From assembly GCA_027600665.1 (NCBI GenBank), contig JADGJL010000752.1, positions 1 to 14,389 of the forward strand: DNA of 14,389 nucleotides. Reading direction: 5' to 3'. Under the pieces are notes generated by a model that ran no database searches, was not told the DNA's origin, and saw only the letters and a program-made list of their open reading frames with translations. Each line of letters opens with the position of its first letter. Within the stretch, counting starts at the first letter, position 1. The translations under genes were made by a program, and so were the position numbers. This DNA is from Irineochytrium annulatum (lineage: Eukaryota; Chytridiomycota; Chytridiomycetes; Chytridiales; Chytridiaceae). Shown here one piece after another: positions 1-8,947 of the stretch.

Positions 1-19
1 GAACACGCTACCATCCGCC

Positions 20-659
20 ATGCTCTCCGAGGACAAGAAAAAGTCAAATCACATCGCCAGTGAACAGCGGCGGCGCCAGAACATCAGGGAGGGCTTCCAC
101 CAGCTTGTCGAGATCGTGCCGACGCTCACGAACTGCCAGAAGAGCGAGGCCGTCATTCTTCAGAAGAGCGTCGAGTACATCCAGCAGCTGGTGAGGATCC
201 TCGCTCTTTTTCGGTTGCGTTTTGATACCTTGACCTGACAACGTATGGACCCTCCACCCGTTCTCGTTACAGCAACGGCGGCAGCAGGAACTCCAGCTGA
301 GAATGGACAACGCGAGACTCCGGCTGGACACACTCGCGACAGTCGGCTCCGCAAAGTTGCGGCAACAGCAACAACACCAGCAGCATCATCCTCATAACCA
401 GCAAGCTCTTTCCCACCCGCAGCAGTCGCCGATGCACCCGCCGCCGTTACCGCCGACACACCATCAGCATCAGCATCACCCGGGTCATCTCCAACAACAT
501 CATGTGCAGGCCGCGGCGGCAGCAGCAGCGGCCGCGGCTATGCACGTTCACCACCCGCAGCACCACCCGCATCCACATCACCCGAGCACCGGGATCCCGG
601 CCATACATGTGCCACATCATGTGATTAAGCATTTGCAGCCGATGAATGTTTCAAATTAG
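20..659 (+). CDS. bHLH-leucine zipper transcription factor, INO4/MAX-like, with His/Gln-rich tail
   Basis: Two exons, 20-190 and 273-659, joined in phase 0 across an 82-nt intron (GTGAGG...TTACAG); 185 aa from the ATG at 20. Residues 10-57 form a basic helix-loop-helix. The basic region has His11, Glu15 and Arg19, the H-E-R set at positions 5, 9 and 13 that in known bHLH proteins selects a CACGTG E-box. Helix 2 runs straight into a zipper across the splice junction (Leu57, Leu64, Ala71, Leu78 in heptad register), so it should dimerise and act in the nucleus. From about residue 88 the protein is His/Gln/Pro-rich with ten alanines in a row. The reading frame stays open back to base 2, and fungal INO4-like relatives usually have sequence before the basic region, so the true start may lie outside the window. 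The family is clear; the target pathway (phospholipid genes for yeast Ino4) cannot be inferred. Confidence 0.88.
191..272 (+). other. Intron between the bHLH and the zipper of the transcription factor
   Basis: GTGAGG donor at 191 and TTACAG acceptor ending at 272, with TTGACCTGAC in between as a possible branch region. It is supported by the downstream exon continuing the zipper heptads in the same frame. Without splicing the protein would stop at 236-238, just after helix 2. Confidence 0.85.
511..540 (+). repeat. Poly-alanine codon run in the bHLH protein
   Basis: Ten consecutive GCN codons of mixed type (GCC, GCG, GCA, GCT) encode Ala10 within the His-rich tail. The codon mixing argues against a young triplet expansion and suggests the tract is kept at the protein level. 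Confidence 0.8.
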
Positions 660-2112
660 GCGTGGGATGGCGGTTTGAAGGGTTTCTAGACATTGAAGCG
701 TGGACGCTTATAGAGGCTCGCAGTATATCGCCGCGTATGTTTCCAGTATCTTCTTTTAGCAGTCTCTATCCTTGATTCTTCTTTCGTTACTCAGTTCTCA
801 GCTTAATTCCTCGCTGTATGTCGCTCTCAAAAACACCCCCCGCATTATTGATGGTCTCGCTAGCCAAGTCGCATTCATGGTGTTACTCATTGTATATTTT
901 ATTATCCATCTCTCTCTTTTCCATGAGCTGTCATTATGTTAACCCCGCAGCATTGGTTAGAACCCGCTTCCGTTGATGTCTTTGTCGATGATTTCTTACC
1001 GTATCCTTATTTGTCTGGTTGCCTTTATCTTAATAAACTAATTTGTGCGCTTATAAATTTTTTTTTATTTTGTACCTTCTTTGATAGAGATCCGCTTAAC
1101 ATGGCTGAAGGGTTAGAGGTCGTGGTGGAGCTAGGAATGTCGCTGAGTAATGACGTTGCGTTGGAGGTCGTCATTGGATTTGGAACTCTGATAGAATTTA
1201 TAGCAGCAAGGACGACGAAATAAGGAACTATGCTAGGTAATGCCAAACCGTTTTCCTGGTTTTTTGATCTACAAATTGCTAACAACTTTCGAAGCCAAGT
1301 CGAGGTAAAGTTTTGGGACTTAAGCGCTTTTGCACCGATTTCTTCTCCCCGACGACAACTCGGACCAATTATATCCTTTTAGCCGTGAGGAATATACGGC
1401 GAATGGTTCTATTTTTGCAACCTTTGCTCAGAGTTGTCGAGTTGTTTTTGAATCGGATTTTAAATTCGGAAGTTGTCACAACGTAGAGATGGAAAGGGAA
1501 CTAACGGGACGCTGGAGGCTTCGTTGGTGGCTAAGACGGCGGTGAGCGCATTCGCGGTCGTTTTTATTTGCGAGGCTAAGGATAGGAGTTTGTGAGTTTG
1601 GCGTAGGTAAGAACAAGTCCACGGCCACCACTGTGACGCGGCTAGTTGGGGGGGATTGAGGTCAAGGTAAGACCGAGAAATGAGGGGACGCGAGCAAAGC
1701 AAGTGGAAAAGAAAGGATGAAGGAGATAGCAAGTAAGAACTTTCGCATTCATGACGATCTCTCAATACCATAAGTCACATATACGAACACATAAAAGGCT
1801 GCACTCATCAACTTGTTTATCTTTGCCAAAAGGGACAATAACTGTTGAATCTATAGATCTTCAAACAGGCAACGAAAAGCGGGCAAACGTGACCTTCAAC
1901 GGGCTGCTGGTACTTGGAAAATGCAACAAAGTAGAACATATGAACAACGCAAACGTGAGACTGAACCTGGTTGTAAGAATGGCAAAGGCAGTCGAAAAAG
2001 AGAAAGGAGGCCAGACTTATCACGCGTTCGCCGGAGTCACGTCGCCATCGAACCAAACTTCCGCCTGCGGACAGCTTGAAAGCGGTCGCGGCGACAACGA
2101 CCGGTCAGCGCC
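660..2112. other. Gene-poor spacer between convergent genes (1.45 kb)
   Basis: This lies between the stop of the bHLH gene and the stop of the reverse-strand membrane-protein gene. 660-1450 is AT-richer with T-runs. An AATAAA at 1032-1037 is a possible but distant polyadenylation signal for the upstream gene. Open frames here (for example + 936-1223, - 1025-1285, + 1330-1545) show no family motif, no supporting splice pattern and no codon use like the neighbouring exons. The + strand frame opening at 1751 continues into the antisense of the next gene and looks like a shadow. I see no RNA gene or transposon. Confidence 0.6.
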
Positions 2113-4172
2113 TCAAACCGTTACAAACGTCCACAAATCACACGCCGTCGTCGACCTGCACAAAACCAACACAGTCAACAAACACAGAGCTTCCACCCTC
2201 ACACCCCGCGGTACTCACTCCGATAAGTCAGCTCCCAAGCACGTCCCTGACGCCTTCGTTACCCTCATCGCGCCTTTCAATCCAGCCCCTGCGGCGGCGG
2301 GCACCATGAAGACGTCGCCGGATAGGCAGAAGTCGTTAAACGACCCGTCCGAGCCCACGTGCGTCGCCCCGGCGGTCGGGTGGCAGACGCGTTTGCCCGA
2401 GAGCGCGTGGAAGGGGAAGAGGACGGAGACTTGGGAGTTCGATGGTGTGCCGGCTATCGTGTGTTTTGGTCGGTGCGTTAGCATGTTTGGGTTAATAGGA
2501 GAACTACGTACGAGCGGCGTGCCAGAGCTGAGGACTCGTGGCCGCGGGTGAAACCTCGCAGGGAGCGACGGTGGCGTTGAAGTCTCCCTTCGGGATACCG
2601 CTTGCCGCCAAGCATCCCGCAGAGCTCTGCAGCTGATAGCTTTGAGGAGTAGGCGGTGGTGGTGTGGATGAGGCCCTGCCGGCGGGGATGGGCGACCACG
2701 TCTGGGCCAGGTCACATCTTTCCAAAAAGAAGTGTTGTTAGGCGTGGCGTCCCAACGGTGATGATGGAACTTACACTCCGTTCCCATTATCGTCCTCAAT
2801 CTGCACATTCACATCGATGCAAACCCGCGCGGAGGAGCCTTTGGGCGTGTACCCCATCGTGTTCGTGGTGTTGTCTAAGCCGATACGGTAGTGGTTCGTA
2901 CCGCAGTCGCCAGGGAGTGAGTCGAAGGGCGTGGGCGCGACGGGGTCGGCGAGCTGGACTGAGTAGGCGCCAGTTTGGGCGCAGAGGTACCGGTTCGTGG
3001 AGTGCACGAGTGAGGTTGTGGAACTGTCGGCTGTGGTGCGGGGACGTTGTGTATTTAGAGTTAGGAGCCGCGATCGCGCGTTCGTTCCTGGTGGTGGATC
3101 CCCAGAAGTGCAGTCACATTTTCTCCGTCGAGCCCCATCCGTCCCATCCCTAACAAAATCAACTACAACTCACATCGATAATAAAACAGCTGCATACTCG
3201 CATTTCGATCCGGGCTCGCCTCGCACTCCCTCGTGACGACTTTAACCGAGTCCGACGTGTTGGCCGCCAAACACATCCCCGCGGGGTTTCTCAACTGATA
3301 TAGCTGCGCACCGGCCGGCGGGCCTGTCGACACGGGCGGGTCCGAGACCGTCGGTGTCGGCCCGGTGAAGGATCCCCCGGAGTTGGAGCCGGAATTGTTG
3401 CTCTTGGGCTTGAGGACGCCGGAGGAGGCGATCGCAATTATTGCGACAATGAGGACGCCGAGTACGAGGAGGCCGATCCGGAGAAGGATATATTCTTTTG
3501 ATGGCCGAGATTAGACGAATGTGCAGGCGCGATAATATTGACGCACTTTTCCTAACATCCTTGCGTCGATGAACATCGTTTTTCAGCCGCTCGAGCTCCT
3601 GCGCGACCGCATTCACCTCGACGTCTGTTGGATCAATAAGGGCCGGCTGCTTCGCGACGACATTGGCTCCAGCAGTATTAAAGCCTCCTGACTCCATGGT
3701 GGGAGGGCTGGTCGACAAGACGATCGGCGCCCCGAACTGGTCAAAAAGCAGCTGCGTCACCTCAACGTGAACTTGAACGCCCTGCGGGTCATGGAAGGCT
3801 CGCGTTGTCGGATGGAAGTTCAGAGGCTGGCCCGACTGATCAAAGAGTTGGATGGGGTTGCCCTGCGCATCGAATGCTTTTCAGGGGGTCAGACATTAAT
3901 GGCACACCGGCGACACGCCATCACAAAGCCAGCTCACCAAAATGCGGGACATCCGTTCCCGTAGGAGTGGGCTGGTTTTGGATGAGGTCGTGCTGCCGTG
4001 CGTACGCGACCTGGGACGGCGTCTCGGGGTATTCATAGAAAGACGACGGCGGGTCTACGGCGGCCGCTAAAACGGCGGCGGTGGTTTGCGAGGTCGCTGA
4101 GTCCGAGGCCGCCGCCGGCGGCCGCTCCGGCCCACGAGGTCCATCGCCAACAACGGTGGCAGAGGGGAGCAT
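2113..4172 (-). CDS. Predicted type II membrane protein with two tandem six-cysteine (possibly lectin-like) ectodomains
   Basis: Seven exons: 4172-3938, 3876-3547, 3494-3174, 3030-2775, 2717-2512, 2453-2219, 2155-2113. Phases agree at all six junctions and give 541 aa. Residues 1-77 are disordered. Residues 79-132 carry short FD-x-x-G-x-P-type repeats. Residues 145-190 are charged and helical, ending RRKDVRKKY. Residues 195-211 are one transmembrane helix. A Ser/Gly/Pro/Thr linker follows, then two related domains, about 253-388 and 407-541. Both start YQL-x(3-4)-AG-x-CLAA-type, continue CE-x-SP and QL, and end VC/TC...CDL. Cysteines are 263, 279, 312, 338, 366, 382 and 416, 434, 473, 492, 521, 533. 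Basic residues before the helix put the Cys-rich part outside. The YQL...CLA and QLF/QLW pattern recalls ricin-type beta-trefoils, but this is only a resemblance. The start is the first ATG after in-frame stops. No known family was recognised. Confidence 0.8.
3031..3173 (-). other. Long intron (143 nt) in the membrane-protein gene
   Basis: The donor is GTGAGT just below 3174, and the acceptor CACCACAG ends at 3031, with a TCCTAAC branch-like site about 27 nt before it. It is longer than the other five introns of this gene (52-63 nt). The join restores QLFYYRSDSS...YLC, parallel to QLW...RVC in the second domain. A shorter 24-nt intron ending TTGTTAG was considered, but it leads to a stop. Confidence 0.7.
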
Positions 4173-4569
4173 GCTTCAAGCCCTTCAAGCCGCCTGGAAA
4201 GCCTTTTCACACGCTGTGACAAACATCTGTATGGATGACTAACAATTGTAATTGTGTTCAAGCATCGAGATGGCGCGGCGCGGCCAAACTTGCCGCAAGA
4301 TGAAAGGCGTTCATTTATTCTGGGTCTTTCTATGCTCATCGTGTAATCAGTTTCTTGGCCCGAGTTGGCTGTTTCTCTTGCATTGCAAGGTATGCCTGTC
4401 TTTCCATTACGCTGCCCAAATCCCCTTTCGTTCCCACGTACGCGATGCGCAACTCGGTGAGTCTCCCAGGGCTCTGTGGCATACATAAAATTTCACGCGC
4501 TTTGAACACCACATCAGCGCTGTCCGGCGCCCCACCTCCGCTACTCGGCGACTCGGAGGGAAACGAGCG
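4173..4569. promoter_or_regulatory. Divergent intergenic region (397 bp) between the membrane-protein gene and the SIM-like motif gene
   Basis: Both flanking genes start here and read outward, so the stretch probably holds both promoters and 5' UTRs. In the reverse direction there are in-frame stops within 10 codons of the chosen ATG. I see no clear TATA box. Open frames on both strands here show no recognisable protein features. Confidence 0.5.
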
Positions 4570-6986
4570 ATGCTTCGCAAGATTAGAAAGGACAGGGCCA
4601 AGAGCAGGAAGGCCGCGAAGGGCTTCGCGAGCGACGAGAGCGACGACTATGTGAGTGCGTGTGGCGGGGTTGTAGACCCGGTAGAGGGTCTGTAAATGAG
4701 GTCAATGGACCCTGTATTCCCTTTGTCGCGAATGGCCCTGGGTTGGACAGCACGAGATTTGGATCGACGGAAGATTTGGTGGCGAATTGGGATGCGAGCG
4801 GCGATTCCCGCAAGCGGGAGAGGTGGTTGGAGCTGCGGGCCAGGAGATCCCGCGTGAACGATTGGATGGGTGGGTAGCGATCGAGGACTACGGCTGATAG
4901 GAGCGCTGGCGGGCCTCTTCTTCGACTTGAGCTGTCAGCGTCCTCACCTTACTAAATTTTATGCAACCAACTGCAGGACGACGAGGAGATCGAGGGATAC
5001 ATCATCCGCCCCGTGCAAGACGGCCGTGCAGCTGAGCGCGTCGAGGCTGAGTATCGCACGCGCAACTTCGTCAAGGAACAGGCCTCCTCGCTCATCGATG
5101 AACTCTCGAGCATGAAGGAGCACATTGCCCAGGGCGCCATAAGGGATACCGCGCAAAGGAGCGGCAGTTCCGCGTCCGGTGGTGGAAGGGGTATGACGAC
5201 CCCGCCCCATGGGTTCCGCAACAACCAGGGCAACAACCGCGTTCCCACGGTCGCTAGCACCCGTCCGCCGCAGGTCGCGACGTCGGTCGGCATGATGGGA
5301 GGTCATGGGCCAACTGCTGCGAAGCTCGTCAACCATGCCACCGACGGCGTTCCCATGGCAATAACCATACGTCCTCCTCCGGCTTCCCAAGACCAGAATC
5401 GCTCGGCTGCGAACGCGGGGGCAGGCAACATCCGTGCCGCGAACCGTGGGCCCGTAAACATGTTCTTGGCCGCCACTATGGCCGCCGTCAGGTCGACAGC
5501 CGACGCTGTGCCGCCCCTTACCAACACGCCAGATCTTTCGCAAGCCAGTACGGCATTGCCCGCGCCGCAGCGCGCCGCTACAAGCCGGCCCATGCCAATC
5601 CCAGCCACAGGCGCCATGCTTCGCAACAACAGGGCTCCGGACTCGGACTCGGACTCGGACGACAACGACATCAAGATCTACGCGCCGAAGTCACGCGCTC
5701 CTCCGGACCTGGCCGTAACCGACTCCGACTCGAACTCAGACATCATCCGCATCCAGCCGCCCGCGAGGCGCACCGGTCTGGCGCCGGCCGTCGCCACGGC
5801 CGCAGCTCCGGTCCCAATCGCACGCGGACGAACCGAGGCACCCGCGGGACAGCGCATGGCGCCTGCCGTCGTGCCCACCGGTAGTCCCGCTATGCCATGC
5901 GTGAACGAAGGTCCCGCCACCCAACTAGCGATGAACACGGTCTCGCAGCGCCATATGGGTGCCACGCCAACTCCAGCCACGGTCTCGGTCGCCCCGCCGG
6001 CTGCCGAGGCCACTCGGTTTGTTGCCCAGGCCACCCCGGCCGACCCCGCCACTGCCCCGGTCACGCTCGCCTCCGCCCCCGCTGCCCGAGTCACGCCCGT
6101 CGCAGCCACCGCACCGCGCCTCGACACGCTCAAAGACCTCGAGCAGGCCATCCGCCGCGGCGTCGCCTCGCGCTACGACGCCGACCGCGAGCGCGCGCTC
6201 GACCAGTCCGTTGGCCCCGTCGTCGAGGTCGTGGACGATGACGACGAGCCGCATGCTGATGAGGACACGGGCGGGGATGACACGGAAGACGAAGACAGGG
6301 TCAGGAGCCAGGAGGAGGAGAAGGAGGAGGGCGGTGACGATGGGTTCTTTATAAGGCCGCCGGAGGGGCGGGGCGGCGATGGTGGTAGGGCGATTGCCGA
6401 CGGTGTTGGGCGGGACGGCGGAAGCAGGCTCGAAGATGATGTCCGTGGTGTCGGCGGGGGTAACAAAGTTGATAAGCGGAACGCCGCGACGACCACTGAA
6501 GCCGTGGGTGCCGGGATAAGTGCTAGTCAGGATACGGTCGGGGACACTGGGGCCTGCACCAATGTCGACCGTCAAACCTCCACGCCGGCGACGGTCGAGA
6601 GCACGGTTGACCCCGTCAGGTCTGACAACGACACCGTCAACCACGTCGTCTGCGTCGGGCCCTTCTCTGACTGCAAGCATCGCGTCCTCCTCGCGCGCAA
6701 TAGGAAGGTTAACTCGCTCCAGACGATCCGGGACCTGGTCGAGAGCGTTCAGCCCGGGTTGATGGCGTGGCTGGAGAGTAGGATTTTTAGCAAGGGAGGG
6801 ACGGCTGTGCCTACGTTCGTGAGGTTACGGGATGGGTGGATGACGCCGCCGCTCGGGTGGGGGGATGTGTGCCAGGATGTGTTGGAGGGGTTGGCAGAGG
6901 GTACCAAGTGGAAGCTGAGCTTGCATGTCGTTGAGATCGAACCATTAGGTGTTATATCATCCGAGAAGAAAGGGATTGAAGACTAA
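4570..6986 (+). CDS. Large disordered protein with repeated acidic SIM-like motifs and an unassigned C-terminal domain
   Basis: Exons 4570-4650 and 4977-6986 join in phase 0 (GTGAGT...CTGCAG) to give 696 aa. The N-terminus is strongly basic (residues 3-17, NLS-like) and turns acidic at 22-33, continuing smoothly across the junction, which supports the splice. Residues 40-80 look helical. The middle (about 85-570) is rich in Ala, Pro, Thr, Arg and Asp and lacks globular features. Four acidic tracts are each followed by a hydrophobic-Pro motif: YIIRP (35-39), IKIYAP (259-264), IRIQPP (284-289), FFIRPP (484-489). A fifth motif, VVEVVDDDD (442-450), looks like a canonical SUMO-interacting motif. 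Residues about 580-690 form a separate domain with Trp, Cys and alternating hydrophobics (HVVCVGPFSDCKHRVLL near its start). I do not recognise it. A nuclear role linked to SUMO is inference. Confidence 0.75.
4651..4976 (+). other. 326-nt first intron of the SIM-like motif gene, unusually long for this window
   Basis: A strong GTGAGT donor directly follows the codon for Tyr27. The acceptor is AACTGCAG, with CTTACTAAAT as a branch-like site about 25 nt upstream. Inside lies an open stretch, 4701-4853, that is in frame with both flanking exons, but its would-be acceptor (AAATGAG) and donor (GTGAAC) are weak. I treat it as intronic. Confidence 0.65.
5640..5663 (+). repeat. GACTCG hexanucleotide repeat encoding Asp-Ser
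   Basis: Three perfect GACTCG units and a following GAC GAC encode the D-S-D-S-D-S-D-D tract at residues 249-256, directly before the hydrophobic core IKIY. Ser next to acidic residues is the classic CK2 target context, which is known to tune SUMO-interacting motifs. Confidence 0.75.
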
Positions 6987-8006
6987 ACGGAAGCATATCT
7001 CACGAGGCTCTTGCAATCTTTAAGTTACTTTATTTTCTCTAGTTTTTTTGCTTATGCTCACTAGGGGCGGTATATTGCATGATAATCAATTTCTAATCTC
7101 CTTGCTCGAGCAGGCTGCTGTCTAATGGGCATAATTATCATGTATATTTATCAATAAATTGCGTATCTGTCTCCACTAGATTAACGAGACGTACATCACA
7201 TCTCACTCGTGTCCTGCAATATGGTTTAATCTCTTTCTGATTAGGCGGAAGAAATTTTTCGCTTTAGATAAGCTTGTTAATGATGTACAAGATGGAACAA
7301 ACTCACAAACCCCGAATGTACGTTACCCTTTTCAATACAAAAAAAAAACTGGTGATATAACACAAGAAAATACATCGAGGTTTAAGACCCTTCCTCGGCG
7401 AGAGTACGTAAGTATCAGAACATTACGTTGCTTCCTTGTTCTATTGCAGAATGCTGAGTTTCAGTTGAAGTTACATTTAAGATGCTTAAATTGTATATTA
7501 ATAATCAGCATTGCATAACCGGCGTCGGTTGGTAGTAACCGTATTAAAAGTCAAAACAAATTAAACTAAGAAGAAGGAAGCGAGGTGTAACATTATCCAA
7601 CAATGATACGAATCGGCATCGATTTTCGTACCCGAGTGGTCAGTTGATGAGTTTAACTACAAAGGTTAAATTAAACCGAGAAAGAAATCACTGCTGCAGA
7701 CTATCAGCTTCGCAAGGTATCGGCGTCGTTCCCGAGTATTAATGAAAAGCTAACAGAACAAGAAACCGACTGAAGCCGAGACAGTTGAACGAAAAACAAC
7801 AAAACATCAGCGTCGTGAAGTATCGAAGTGGATCTTCCTTCTTAATGAAAAAGCAAACAAATAAGAATAAAGAGGGGAACAAATAATGATAACAGAATTT
7901 GCCAATGGCAGGCAAAATCTTAGGCTTAAAGTTACATTTCGACACATGCACACGTGGAGTCACTTGAGGATTAACGACATTGGGTGTGAGAGAGCCAACT
8001 TGAGCA
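6987..8006. other. AT-rich spacer between convergent genes (1.0 kb)
   Basis: This contains the 3' ends of the two flanking genes. A TCAATAAATT at 7151-7160 gives an AATAAA about 167 nt past the upstream stop. The rest is A/T-rich with homopolymer runs (an A-run near 7340-7348) and weak imperfect repeats such as TTAATGAAAA near 7740 and 7842. I find no coding evidence, RNA gene or mobile element. Confidence 0.55.
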
Positions 8007-8819
8007 TTACGACATTGGTCGGGAGAACAGCGAGACATCGGAGTCTCCGATCAAGGATCTGAAGTATTTACCAAAGTTAACCTAAAAGTTAGGTGCATTA
8101 GGGAGAGCACTCAGATGAAAAGGGCTCATGACAACATACCGGGTCGTTAACGTTGTCCGTCTTCGCCGGGGTGATGCCGGTGCTCCCAAAGGTCCTATCG
8201 CTCTGCGAAACCAGTCGCGTCAGGGGGAAAAAAAGAAAAGAAAACGAGCCGATGGAACACGCAACCCTACCGTTACGAACTCACCATGTCATCACGAATC
8301 TCCGGCTTTGGCGTCATGTACTCGCGGTGAGCGTTCGCAGCGACCCTTTCGTCTCTCGCACGCACCGCCTGGACCTGCCGCAACATCTCGACGGCGCTGT
8401 CGCGCTCGTACTCGGCGCTCCGCCCGCGGCCCTCCAGCTGGGTGACGAGATGCTTCAGGGCAACGTTCTCGTTCGCCAGCTTTTTCGCGAGACCCTCGAG
8501 AAGGACCACGCGGCCCAAGGCTGTTTGAAGCTGGTGGACGTAAAAAAAGGAACGGAGTTACGGCTTCACTTTCAATACCGCATCGGTGTGAAAGGCGGAA
8601 ACTTACCAGATTTTGAAGTCGGATAACCTCTGCACGTGCTTGGTCGTAGTCATCGTTTCGGCACGGCCCGTACGGGTCGTAAGGGGGTTGGTTGTGCAGC
8701 AAGTCCGACTGCTAGAAGGGAATAAGTTGACAACCTCAGCAAAACAGCAGCACGAGACTCACCCGAGCGTGGCGGCCTTGTGACGGCGTGCCAACATCCT
8801 CGCCGTAGTAGCTGGCCAT
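8007..8819 (-). CDS. Small coiled-coil protein, function unknown
   Basis: Five coding exons, 8819-8763, 8711-8607, 8530-8285, 8202-8140 and 8081-8007, encode 181 aa. The four introns between them (51, 76, 82 and 58 nt) are all phase 0, with good donors (GTGAGT, GTAAGT, GTGAGT, GTATGT). Residues 1-40 are polar and Tyr/Pro-rich. Residues about 40-125 are a long charged amphipathic helix with heptad-like Leu/Val (for example VVLLEGLAKKLANENVALKH), so it probably dimerises. The tail ends GKYFRSLIGDSDVSLFSRP, which looks like a short conserved motif. If the third coding intron is retained, the protein stops after Met136 plus three residues, an alternative C-terminus. There is no signal peptide or membrane segment. 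The start is the first ATG after a likely 5'-UTR intron, with good context (cccgATGGcc). I recognise no family. Confidence 0.7.
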
Positions 8820-8829
8820 CGGGTTTATT

Positions 8830-8947
8830 CTGCGGGGAGAGCGGGTCATTTAGTGCCTGTAGCAGTGGACTAACTCGCGCGCAGGGGAAGGGTCGGATCC
8901 GGCCGAGGAGGCGAGGCCAGGGGGGAGCGCTAGGGGGTCGCACTCAC
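8830..8947 (-). other. Probable 5'-UTR intron of the coiled-coil gene
   Basis: On the reverse strand, CCACA|GTGAGT (donor at 8947) and TCTCCCCGCAG (acceptor ending at 8830) define 118 nt, with GCACTAAATGAC as a branch-like site. The acceptor is 10 nt before the ATG. Spliced, the frame stays open upstream for about 25 codons but has no ATG before a stop, so either it is 5' UTR or a further coding exon exists upstream. Confidence 0.5.

Noticed and set aside
936..1285. Overlapping frames of 86-95 codons on both strands
   Set aside because: AT-rich context, no motif, no splice or codon-bias support.
1751..2551. A 266-codon open frame on the + strand
   Set aside because: Its second half is antisense to three exons of the reverse membrane-protein gene, whose phases and repeated domain fit far better. 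The encoded sequence has no recognisable motif.
3150..3173. A 24-nt intron (GTGAGT...TTGTTAG) in the membrane-protein gene
   Set aside because: Too short for splicing, and the resulting frame stops before the conserved YLC segment. The 143-nt intron keeps the domain intact.
5925..6680. A 251-codon reverse frame and other long frames opposite the SIM-like gene
   Set aside because: GC-rich, low-complexity DNA leaves antisense frames open by chance. Only the + frame has a matching first exon and stable motifs.
7739..8038. A 99-codon reverse frame
   Set aside because: It overlaps the last exon of the coiled-coil gene in another frame and becomes an AT-rich, Phe-rich stretch typical of non-coding DNA.
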